Source: Bolinopsis microptera (taxonomy: Eukaryota; Ctenophora; Tentaculata; Lobata; Bolinopsidae). From it: 64,000 nt of DNA. Shown here piece by piece: positions 44,391 to 54,971 of this stretch. A model generated the notes under the pieces. It was not told where the DNA came from, did no database searches, and saw only the letters and a list, made by a program, of their open reading frames with translations. The stretch spans positions 3,312,001-3,376,000 of the forward strand of contig NC_087082.1 in NCBI RefSeq assembly GCF_026151205.1, in the 5' to 3' direction. How positions within the stretch are numbered: position 1 is the first letter of the stretch; each line of letters starts with the position of its first letter. A program made the position numbers and the translations under genes.

Positions 44391-45339
44391 TGATCGTTAA
44401 ACATTTGTTTTTTACATATTTTTTTTAGCTTTTAAACCATTAACAAAACCATTTCCAATTCCAAACCTTAATTTTTTATAACCTCAAAATTTTAAATTAA
44501 TTTTAAAATAATTATAACTAACATAATTTAATTTTATTATTTATTCACTTTATAAATATTTTTATCCAATTAAAAACATCATTAAATTTCCCTCTAAAAA
44601 AAAACTATCTAACATATACAAACTTCCCCAACACACTTTTTACCTCAATATAATCCAAAACCAAAATTTTAATTAATACTTTTCATATTACTATTCTATA
44701 CCTTATAACATATAAAACAAAACAAAACCAACTTCTAAACTATTAACACAATAAATACAAATAAATAACACAATATTTAACATCTTTTTATCTTCTCACT
44801 CACTCTTCTCACGTCTATATATATTAAACAAATAATAAACATCATAACCTCACTGCTAGCCCTCAACATAACCACCCTTTCTTTTAAATACCCCGGTGAA
44901 CCATGTTAATAACTCTACAAACCAAACCCCACCAAAACCATATAAAAAACTGTTGAATTGTTATATCTCGATTTCAACAAAAAATTAGTAATTGTTAACG
45001 TATACTATTCTTTACAGTGGTCATCGAATAGTTTCGACCGTAGTTCTTACTTACATATAAATTCTAAGATTTACGTAGTCCTAAGATTTTATATTCTTGT
45101 ACTCGGACCACCCCTCCCGCCACTGCTCTTCTTAACCTCCACTAATTATATTTTGAAGAATTTACGAGGATAAGATTTTCGAAAAGTTCCTCAACTGCTC
45201 GTATTTTAGAGATAGTAAGATATGATAATCAGTAAACCCTTCTACAAACGACATTGGCACCACATATTTGAAACAAACCCAGAATGTTATAAATCAAGTC
45301 ACAAATCACTCATAACCTGCCTATCTGGCACATGTTACG

Positions 45340-46530
45340 GGGTTGTAGCACATGGTATAATTGGTAAAAAAATGCCACAGTCCCAAACATCATAAAAACC
45401 AAGTTCGACCTCAAAACCACTCTGTCATCCAAGGGCCATCGCTAACCACATGTGTGTGTGTGTGTGTGTGTGTGACGGTCAAATCCCATACAAATCCAGA
45501 CTGAAGAATCTTTTACCCGTTATGCGATTTATGTTCCGGGGTAGGCGGCCCATGTTTAGTTAAAAATGGGTTCTTACAAAACATCATATAAAACAAGTTG
45601 TTTCGCATGACCTTCACAACCATAGGCCTCAGGGGCCCGCTTCTAAAATAGTGAAAAATCCAGTACCAAAAAGTTTGAAAACCTTCTACCACGCTATCTC
45701 TGTCATTATTTTTCGGTGTATGTGGATGTTTTTTAGTTAAACAAGTGTTTGCAAGTGTGTGTGTCCATCATACAACAAAGATTTCGATTCTTACTCTCCA
45801 GGCATGAGGACGCCATTAAAATAGCTGATAGGTAAAATAAGGATGAAACTCTTTAAACGTATGGATTTATTTTGGGTTAGGGGAAATTTAATTATAAAAA
45901 AATGGGTTTGGCTATCAAACCAAATAAACTAAACCAAGTTTTGACTCTCAACCATAGGCAATCTCAGGGGCCTTAGTATCCTCAAACTTAAATGGAATCA
46001 TGTAATAATCCAACAAGCAGACTTTGAGAATCTTTACGAATGCTAATTATGTTTTGGTATGAGTATGTTTTTATTATACCAAATGGTTTTGCTATAAACA
46101 CTTTTAAAAAACTAAGTTTCGGACTTTCCAATAGGCACACCCCATGGGCACCGCAACCACTCCAATCTCAAGTGTGTGTATGGTAAAAATAAGATTGACA
46201 TATTTACCGTATGCGATTTATTTTCGGGGTAGGTAGTCATGTTTTGAGTATAAAAATGGGTATGCCTATCCCAAACCATATAAAAAAAGTTTTCGACCTC
46301 TCAACATCAGGCACTTCCTACCCCCAGGGGCCACGCATCAAATAGTGAAATCCAGGTTAGATCAAATTGAAAATCTTTACCCGTATGCGATTTATGTTCG
46401 GGGTAGGTGGCTAAGGATTTAGTATTAAAATGGGAACTGCCCTTCCAAACATCATAAACACCAGTTTCGTGACCTCCACCCTATGCCTTCAGAGGCCACG
46501 GCCCTAACCGAAAAGCTAAAGGTGGGCTTC
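45340..46530 (+). repeat. ~175-bp satellite array, forward orientation, copy B
   Basis: About seven units carry CGTATGCGATTTAT, TTCGGGGTAGGTGGC, AAAATGGG and CAGGGGCC. A (TG)n run sits at 45,450-45,475. The array joins repeat R near 46,545, exactly as 16,900-17,930 does in copy A. Confidence 0.7.
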
Positions 46531-46544
46531 AAATAGTTAGTTAT

Positions 46545-46815
46545 TACGCTCTGGGTTTTTTTACCACCACCGTGTTTCATATTATGGACTGTAACTTTGC
46601 AGTGGCATCCTGTAACTATTCATTCGGGGAATCCGTCTCCAATGTTTAAGAATTCGAATAATAGCTTCAGACAGCCCATAAATAATTAAATAACCGATAT
46701 GTTTCTTTCGGGACTGCTAGACGCCATTTATTTCAGATTTACTGAAGATAATTATGCTGCATGAGTTTGTAAAATTATGGCCAAACGGATTTGAAATGAC
46801 GAAGTTATCAAGCAG
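46545..46815 (+). repeat. Repeat R, truncated at the junction to clean sequence
   Basis: This is the most legible R copy. It contains TTTGCAGTGGCATCC, CGCCATTTATTTCAGATTTA and AACGGATTTGAAATGACGAA. Similarity to the other R copies ends at about 46,815, and from there on no error-type signatures are seen. Confidence 0.65.
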
Positions 46816-48400
46816 TTAGAAATGCACTATGCATTATACAGATATGTGGGACAACGTTTCCAATTTACAGGCTGAACAAATTCATTTTAGAACGTGTAAA
46901 GAATATAATTTTGGTTTGTACTTTGGTTTATAAAAAACTACTGTTAGTGTTAATGGATTTCCGTAGGGATTTAACAGCGACAAGTGAACTGGTTTTGAAA
47001 CTATTCCGAAATTAATTGATGTATCTTTCGAAAACAAAATGATTCCTGTACTTTTTGCTTTTTTTACCAGCAACCAGACATTTTAGGACTAAGTGGTGTC
47101 TCATTATGCTATTAATTGATGAGGGCTTTGGTTGATGTTGCTTTAACAGAGTTTAAAATTTATTACAGTACAGTATTCAAAATTTAACAAGCCTTGATAA
47201 AGTTTTGAACTGAATTTGAACTTAAGGATTCAAAATAATTTTTAACCCTTGAAGCCAAAGAGAATGCACTGCAATCCGCATGCTGACTTAACAAAACAAA
47301 CAGCATACATGATGTAAAATATGGCAGCCATAAAGACTTAGTTATGTTAATTAATAAAACTAAAAACAATCCGAGATTTATAAACCTTTACGTCATAAGG
47401 CAAACACTTTAAAAACTTTGCTAACTTTAACCCTAGCTAAAATATTTGTAAATTTAACTTTCCCAGATAATGGCTATAATTATTTAAGTCTAAAAGTAAA
47501 GCTAGTGGTGGACATGTAAATTAATATTTAATTACATAGAGTGGCAGACAACATGCTGATGGTATGCACGGTGCATTATGCACTATAGTATGTGATGTGC
47601 ACTAAGCACGCAGCACACAACACTGTAACATCCCATGTAACTATTTAAACATGTATCCAAATCCCAATCCCTACAATTATTGACTGATTGGTTTTTTTCT
47701 CACCACCATTTCATCCCCAGATCTTGTATTTTCTGAGATATCTGAAGATCTGCCAGGTTCTTGCTCCCCGGTAATGTCAACTCCACCTTCACCATGCTGA
47801 CTCACACTAACCATGCGCTTTATACTGCGCCGCGTGTTCTCCTTTAGCGCTTTCAGACCTACCCGCGCCGCAGAACCCTGCGCAATTCATTCACTGCTTT
47901 CAGACGTTCATATACCAACAACAATTAGAAATGTTGATAATGTGCATTATAGATCTATAAATATTTGAACTCACCCTAATTTAAAACTTACTGACAGTAA
48001 AATCAACAAAATCTAGGAAAATCTATGTTTCAACGTGAAAAATCCCAACAATTGCTATTATTGAACATGTCACATTTTTACTTTTACTCTGCCACCCTTA
48101 AATCCCTTGATAATTTAACATCAGCTACACATTATGAAAGCTATATTACACAGCTTGTTCAACTAAGTTCCTAATTCCTTTGATCGCATATCTAGGATAT
48201 AATCTCCGAGATTCCTCCAAAGTTCCAGTTAACCGAACACTGGACCACACAACATGCTCTATTGTCTCTTATACAACAGGATATATTCTCTGTATGCCAG
48301 TCCCCGCATGTAACGTACACTGTAGAGTGTAGACCACAGTGTGGTAGCTCATGTAACACAGGTGTACACATTGTTGCTGTGTGAGCACTACATCGTCTAC
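46816..48400. other. Gene-free clean sequence
   Basis: Only frames shorter than 65 codons occur, and none has splice-bounded coding character. In particular I found no further Piezo exon on the - strand here. A perfect 13-bp palindrome-like site GTGCATTATGCAC lies near 47,570. Confidence 0.5.
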
Positions 48401-48403
48401 ATG

Positions 48404-48584
48404 GTAGTTAGGAGGCCGGGGGGAGTTTAAGTTATGGGGCCGGGGGGTGGGGGGGGGGGGTTAGGGGGTAGTAAGGGGGCCGCGCCGGGGGTTGTTAGGG
48501 GGCCGGGAGGTAGTTAGGGGGCCGGGAGGTAGTCAGGGGGCCGGGAGGTAGTTAGGGGGCCGGGAGGTAGTTAGGGGGCCGGGG
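48404..48584 (+). repeat. 19-bp G-rich minisatellite
   Basis: About eight or nine units of GTTAGGGGGCCGGGAGGTA are arranged head to tail. The right-hand five are nearly identical and the left-hand ones are more diverged, with a run of about 11 G. Each unit carries two G runs of three or more, so two consecutive units could form a G-quadruplex. The repeat is not telomeric, since the unit is 19 bp and contains CC and GTA. Confidence 0.85.
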
Positions 48585-50055
48585 TCTACTTGCTAGTGTA
48601 TTCAGTACTGCCTCCCTGGGTATAATAGTGACAAGGTTCATTACCTCCCTGGGTCTTATTTACCACCTCGTTTCAGATAGTGGGTAACTTATATTCCTAG
48701 TCAGTATCGTTTAGATGCTAATATATAGATATTGTCAAAATAATTACCCGTGCCTAATGAGTCATAAGTAATGACACGTGTATATTACCACCATGTTTCA
48801 CGGAGTACTAGGTGGGCAACTTTATTGCTAATTATTGCTAATTATTGCTAATTATAACTATCGATTAATATAACTAATATTATAGACTGTAAAGCTCCAC
48901 TTTAAAAAAACCTTATTCATATTTCATAAAACGTTATCACTGATATTACAACGAGAGTGGAAGTCAGAGGTGAACATGGCACACAGCTGTACTCATTCTC
49001 AGCTGCGAGCTAAAATACTGTATTATATAAACCTCAGATATAAAGAACACACTATTGAGTTCATTACGCATATTTAATTACTGACAAACTGATTTTTCAC
49101 ATATATAGCATAAATACAGTTTTCATATCTGCAGCTTTTACAGTTCCAAAGATTGAGCACCATATCAGATTACAGTGTAATATTACGCCAAGTATCTTAC
49201 AAAAGCAAGATGTGAGAAGTGTAAGTTACCACAGTGAGATGTCCATATATTATGACGCAGTGAAACTATTGGACTTCGATGTATGGGGACTTGCCACCCC
49301 AATCCCCGGCCCATGGCAACATTAAGATATATTGACTCTGTTACATCGTTTCCTGTTAATATAAAACTCCGTGACAATGTTGATTTCTTAATATTAGTGT
49401 GTTAAATGTCGCATGTTCCATGAGGCATAAAGAAGATTAGTAGTTAAGTGTTAAGACGAGATGTGAGACTGTGTCATGATACATACCAGTACGAGCTACA
49501 GTGTACTACACTACTACAGTCAGTATTTTCTGTTATGTTTTTTACATTTACATCCTAAAAGAGGGCATCATTGAAAATTAAACTTTTAAAAAACGGCCTT
49601 TCAACCACGCCCTCAAGCGTTATTATAAGTTGATGCTAGCTGCTGCCTGTATTGTACTACAAGCAAAACACTTGTGTACATTTTTGTGTCTTAAGTGCAA
49701 GGACACTGTGTACAATGTCGCACCTTTACCTTGTACTGTGTATATAATATAATGTACTGTGTAGTATATATTATGCACTACATTAAATATATAGTGGTGT
49801 GTGTACAAAGCGGGAAATACTCTTGTATAGACATTGTACATTTATACAAGAGCTTCTTTATTTTAGACATGAAAGTAAGGGAGCAACTGACTTTTGAGCG
49901 GCCAGGAATGTTAATGTCGTTTGTTCTATGCCATGCGTATTGTGTACGTGTTTTTACATTCCACAGTTTTACATTCCACAGTTGTTAAGGAAACAATAAC
50001 ACATTACACAGTTGGTTTTAATTAGGGGTACATTGTGTTTAGTGATTTGTAGGCA
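48585..50055. other. Gene-free stretch with small direct repeats
   Basis: A 10-bp unit TATTGCTAAT is repeated three times at 48,822-48,854. TTTTACATTCCACAG occurs twice at about 49,951-49,980. GTACTGTGTA with AT-rich tails occurs twice near 49,733-49,775. The short frames here do not resemble proteins. Confidence 0.5.
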
Positions 50056-50912
50056 GGTACAAACTGAAGGCACGAATTGAAGGTACAAACTGAAGGTACA
50101 AACTGAAGGTACAAACTGAAGGTACAAACTGAAGGTACAAACTGAAGGTACAAACTGAAGGTACAAACTGAAGGTATAACTGAAGGTACAAACTGAAGGT
50201 ACAAACTGAAGGTACAAACTGAAGGTACAAACTGAAGATACAAACTGAAGGTACAAACTGAAGGTACAAACTGAAGGTACAAACTGAAGGTACAAACTGA
50301 AGGTACAAACTGAAGGTACAAACTGAAGGCACAAACTGAAGGTACAAACTGAAGGCACAAACTGAAGGTACAAACTGAAGGTACAAACTGAAGGTACAAA
50401 CTGAAGGTACAAACTGAAGGTACAAACTGAAGGTACAAACTGAAGGTACAAACTGAAGGTACAAACTGAAGGTATAACTGAAGGTACAAACTGAAGGTAC
50501 AAACTGAAGGTACAAACTGAAGGTACAAACTGAAGATACAAACTGAAGGTACAAACTGAAGGTACAAACTGAAGGTACAAACTGAAGGTACAAACTGAAG
50601 GTACAAACTGAAGGTACAAACTGAAGGCACAAACTGAAGGTACAAACTGAAGGCACAAACTGAAGGTACAAACTGAAGGTACAAACTGAAGGTACAAACT
50701 GAAGGTACAAATTGAAGGTACAAACTGAAGGTACAAACTGAAGGTACAAACTGAAGGTACAAACTGAAGGTACAAACTAAAGGTACAAACTGAAGGTACA
50801 AACTGAAGGTACAAACTAAAGGTAAAAATTGAAGGTACAAACTGAAGGTACAAACTGAAGGTACAAACTGAAGGTACAAACTACAGGTACAAACTGAAGG
50901 TACAAACTGAAG
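50056..50912. repeat. 13-bp tandem array with 298-bp higher-order period
   Basis: About 66 copies of GGTACAAACTGAA stand head to tail, with degenerate units out to about 50,960. Variant units reveal a second period. The shortened unit GGTATAACTGAA occurs at 50,173 and 50,471, and the GAAGATA variant at 50,234 and 50,532, both 298 bp apart, as are the paired GGCACAAACTGAA variants. So a block of 22 normal units and one short unit was duplicated. Since 13 is not a multiple of 3, all three frames of the - strand read the same 13-residue peptide YLQFVPSVCTFSL, giving three overlapping long frames (236-294 codons) that are very unlikely to be genes. The array lies downstream of Piezo exon 7, presumably in an intron. 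Confidence 0.95.
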
Positions 50913-51340
50913 AATGAAGATAGAAGGTAGAAACTGAAGGTAGAAAAACTAATAGGTAGAAGAGCGGCTCTAAAACTTCACTAAAACTTCACTTACAAGT
51001 ACGTGGTCCCACTCGTCCGAGTGGTTGATTGAGAACCCTCTGTGGGTTGGTACCCATTGGGACTTAACTCTCTGATAAGTGATAAGGCCAATATAATTCA
51101 ACACAGATTTTCAAGAAGTGTGCTGTTAAGAATACGAAGAATGTTTCATGAAACTTAGCTGTCCACTTTTTTGACTAGAGGCGCTTCAAACAGCACAACG
51201 AATAAAAAATGTTTTAGCACTGGATTCTTATCGTTCAATTTCTAATAGCTCTTCCTTTTGCCCAGGAGATCACTGCTAGCTACATAAAAACAGCACATAA
51301 ACATTAAACACAATCACATGACCCCTCACGTGACACCTAC

Positions 51341-53577
51341 CTTAGCCATGTATCTAGCAGAGAGACCCAGAGAGAAGTACAGGGCCGTCAGACACACGAT
51401 AAACGCGTAATCCCCAATCTGGAGCTTGTCAGTGAACTGGAGGTGCAGAGGGTTTGCTGTTATGGTGCTTCCTTCTACCTTACAGGTCCTAGTGTAGTAC
51501 TGCACGTATCCTAGCAACCTGTGTAAAGTAGGGTTTTAAATTGGGATCTTTCTCAGGTTACGTAAGCCATTTTGGCCGTTTTAGACCCCTCCCCCTACGT
51601 AAACCACTTTACACACAGCTGTTGTGTAGAAATTACATTACACCTCCCCTTCTAGGCTGGATTACGTAATATGTCAACGATTCCGAAGACATAATTAATA
51701 TATAAGTCAATGTTTTAATTCAAAGTTAGTTAAATCCTCTGGGGAATATCCGCGGGCTTTTAATTTACAATATTTGGAATATATCACAAGGCGGGTGAAA
51801 TTAGATTGATCGTGATGTTGAGGCTGCTGGGAGCTACCATATAACTTGAGCAAGCGAGTTAGCAAGATATTGTCTGGGAAAATACCATTTGTCTTGTTTC
51901 AAGCCTCGTTACACATCGTCCAGGCTATTAAAAGTGTGTTACAAAGTAATTACAAATAATACCTGGCGGTCAAGCTGTCAGGAGGAAGATGAGTGTGGAC
52001 CTCTTTAAACTGGTAGATATAAAGTGTAACTATCTGCACTCCACATAGGACCAGTAGGAATAGCTTTACGTGCGGCAGTTTACCGAACTTTATACCTGAA
52101 GGTAACACAATTGTCATGTCGTGATTTGTGTCGTCATAATTAGTCTTAGCGATGATCGGTTATATCTAAAAGTTTTTATCAGTAGGAGATTATAAATACA
52201 AAAACCAATTAATAATGTGTTAAAAGAAACATACCAACAGCCCAAAGAGTGGACACTATCATGAAGGTAAAGAAGTAGACCCCACTAACTAGCGAGGGAG
52301 CTGCTGCTCCCGCTAGAAACAGACACAGTGACGTCACAAACGGTTCTATTGTCCTCCAGAACCGGGTCATCGTCCTGAAACAAAAGTAATGAACACTTTG
52401 GAACGTGTGGAAATTCAGTACAATTTCTCAATTTTGATATGATATAAACTGACTTTTTAAATTAATGAGTTTATTAAACTCATTGATTTAAAAAGTGCCT
52501 GACAATATAAAGAATACTAAAGAACACAATACTTACACTCCTTTGCCAACATGATCGGGGGAAGCTGCGGGTGAGTTGAAACAGAGTATCGTGGTGACAA
52601 CCGCCACTACAAACACAACAAAATCAGGCATTATCAACCTTACTCTGTCCAACACATTCGGCACTACGTCTGCACTTAGCCTGGGGATTAGAAATTATAG
52701 ACACTATTGTGCTGCATATAAAGTTATTACACAATTTCATTACTAACTATTTCCAGTTTACGAAATTTGAATTGAACAGTTATTAAGTTAATAGTTAATA
52801 AGTAATTGTATGCTTACGATTCGTATCCGATGTTCATTAACAAGATGTTTGTAGAATTACCTGAAATAAATTGTAAACCAGGAAGTGATAATAGCCGGAG
52901 AAGAAATACTACAAGAGTTTCATACAATTTAAATGACCAGAAATTTTATTTCGAAAATGTTAATCATTATTATTATTCCATGTGAGCCAAAGCGAAAAGA
53001 TGATATTTGAATAGTGTCCGATGTTAGATAATTTAGAAATGTTTAAATAAAAACAGTAAGTTCTATAAACTTCAAAGCTATTATATTGAGGACCTAGCTA
53101 GTCTTAAGAGGAAATAATTAATTAAACTCACAAAGAGTAGTTGCAGAGAAGTCCAGTTTGTGGCTCAACTGTAAAGCCCAAAAGACAACATGTCCACAAC
53201 ACGCCAAAGTGCTTATTATCAGCAGCAAGATTATGTACACTCGCAGACTTTTGTGTGCTGAAATTGATGTCATACAATTATTTTTTTCTTTAGAATAGCA
53301 CATTAAAATATGACTACTTGAGTGTTTACCATTCAAAAGTACTTACTGAGACATAACATTTAAAACGTTTAATATACTGAAAATGACAAGGTTTTTAATC
53401 GAACTTACTTAACCAGTTGCGAAAAGAAAACTTTGGTAAACATGGGACAACCAAAAAGAACATGAGCCACACCAAAGAAACGATTGAGATCCTGATGCAG
53501 GCTGCAACAACCAGCACTGCTGGTAAAAAGAGTCGGTAGGAGACATAACAAACTAGCTCCAATGTATCATAGCTCAT
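51341..53577 (-). CDS. Piezo-type mechanosensitive ion channel, N-terminal exons 1-7 (gene incomplete)
   Basis: Piezo proteins are very large trimeric plasma-membrane cation channels opened by membrane tension. Seven exons can be joined on the - strand: 53,577-53,409; 53,257-53,132; 52,860-52,818; 52,680-52,537; 52,374-52,235; 52,095-51,963; 51,518-51,341. All introns are GT-AG (137-444 bp), phases agree at every join, and the 933 nt translate without a stop into 311 residues ending in phase 0. The start Met is the first codon of exon 1 (MSYDTLEL). The order of segments follows the N-terminus of animal Piezo proteins: LPAVLVVAACIRISIVSLVW in exon 1, the RLIMPD segment in exon 4, AAAPSLVSGVYFF in exon 5 and IVTLYIYQFKE in exon 6. 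About eight hydrophobic helices are visible, as expected for the first blade repeats. An N-glycosylation sequon NST lies at residue 100. The rest of the protein (over 2,000 residues in the family) should lie to the left but is not found in 46,815-51,340. Confidence 0.85.
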
Positions 53578-54971
53578 ATCTTCCTCTGATCCAGATATTA
53601 GTTTGAGCCACCAGATTCAAAGCTATGTTACCATGAGACCTCTATATTCCATTATAGCAACTCTTTGTGTTTAAAATGTGTAGTCCATACCCTAAAATAC
53701 TTAAAAGTAGCATGCATAATAATATTATGAAAAACAAAATTATTGAATAGAATTGGTTATAATAGAGTCATCTACCGTAAAGTTGTAAATAATACACTCA
53801 GTTTGTTTTATAAAGACGCGCTTTACAAAGACAAAGCCTTCAAATGAAAAAAATTAAAGACAGCAAATATGCAAAATTGAAAAATTAAAGACACCACAAC
53901 AGGTCTCAAAATAGATCGGATGTAATAAAGCACATTTCACACACTGACCATACGTCTACCAGCAAATTTAAAGACGGGTTGCGATGAATTAAAGATGGTG
54001 AAGCCTTTAAAATGGTCAAAATTAAAGATGCTGAAACCTTCGCCAAAGTTGACCGTCTTTATACATAACGAACTGAGTGTATACTGATCAAAACACTTTC
54101 GATTCATGCTAAGGCTTGAACAAAGCCAAATTCTTGTACAATATATCATGTTTTAATTATTAAATTAACTATATTAGGACAATGCAGAGGCATGGCATGG
54201 TAGGAAAGAGCTGAAATATGACTTTTCACCACTGGAGAAAAGAATAAAATATTGATGGGGACAGTTTTCAAGTTTACGACAATAGTGAATAGGGTGTGGA
54301 AGAGTACAAAAAGCCAGTCCAGTGGTGCAACGAAGGGCCCCGCTGTGTGATTAAAATGTTACCTAATACCCCAAAAAGGTTGAATCTTTATTTTGGTGCC
54401 TCCAAAAGCTTAAAGGCCCCCATCCCCCTTTGATGGCACACACCCTCTCTCTCTCTCCATGTCATAGCTAGATGGTATGTAGTTTAGAGCAGTATGTGGT
54501 CCTGGTTTAATCGTAACTACAGACGGTATCTATTGCGCTCTTAACGTCAATTAAACATCACCGATCCAATACATTTTCAGATCTTGTTTATTGAAAAGCT
54601 TCATGATGACCGGTAATAAAAGGATATAGCCAAATTTAAAAGTCTTTATTGAAATGAAAGTGCTTGAGCTCTTTAAGAATCGTTTCTTAATTTAATAATG
54701 GGTTCTTGTTCAAGAAACTGGGGTATCAGCACCATTTCCAAATTTTGGAGACTTGTGTATTAGAATCTGATGGCTTCTGTTTTCATATATTAGCAACAAA
54801 CTGCATCGTCGGTGGGGAGCTGCAAAAGAGACTTAGAACTTGTTACGTGTGGTTGTTTGCAATTGGATTTCAATAATGTTAGCCTTGTGATCAGTGACGC
54901 GGACAAGCTATTTATCATAATGATCAAAATATCGTCGAATCATGTGGAGTAGCGTGCCAGGTAAACACTTA
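53578..54971. other. Upstream of Piezo: gene-free, with a degenerate ATTAAAGA repeat
   Basis: ATTAAAGA-type octamers occur at about 53,853, 53,884, 53,967, 53,988 and 54,021, some with AAGCCTT nearby (53,836 and 54,001), which suggests a decayed tandem repeat 280-450 bp before the Piezo start codon. No clear TATA box or initiator can be singled out. From 54,060 to 54,971 I see nothing recognisable besides a (CT)n run near 54,446. Confidence 0.4.

Larger units (their letters stand above)
29130..46815 (+). repeat. Copy B of the ~18-kb duplicated segment, error-rich
   Basis: This is the second occurrence of 1-18,330 (see that entry for paired positions). It stops abruptly inside repeat R at about 46,815, where clean sequence begins, while copy A continues the repeat for another ~140 bp. 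Stretch 30,360-31,010 is G-poor although the matching part of copy A (about 1,310-2,170) is not. From 29,130 to 34,300 and 35,900 to 37,570 I see no gene. A run of about 22 T lies near 33,619-33,640. Confidence 0.75.

Noticed and set aside
46882-47369. Two short - strand frames with hydrophobic stretches, checked as further Piezo exons
   Set aside because: Neither matches the expected next Piezo segments, and they lack suitable splice sites in phase with exon 7.
48404-48584. Telomere-like TTAGGG strings
   Set aside because: The true unit is 19 bp and contains CCGGGAGGTA, and the array is short and internal.
49969-50879. Three overlapping long frames on the - strand (236-294 codons) with a repeated hydrophobic peptide
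   Set aside because: They are readings of the 13-bp tandem array, which gives the same peptide in every frame. No start, splice or domain evidence supports a protein.
50056-50912. CRISPR-like regular repeats
   Set aside because: The units are directly adjacent without spacers, and the window is from an animal genome.
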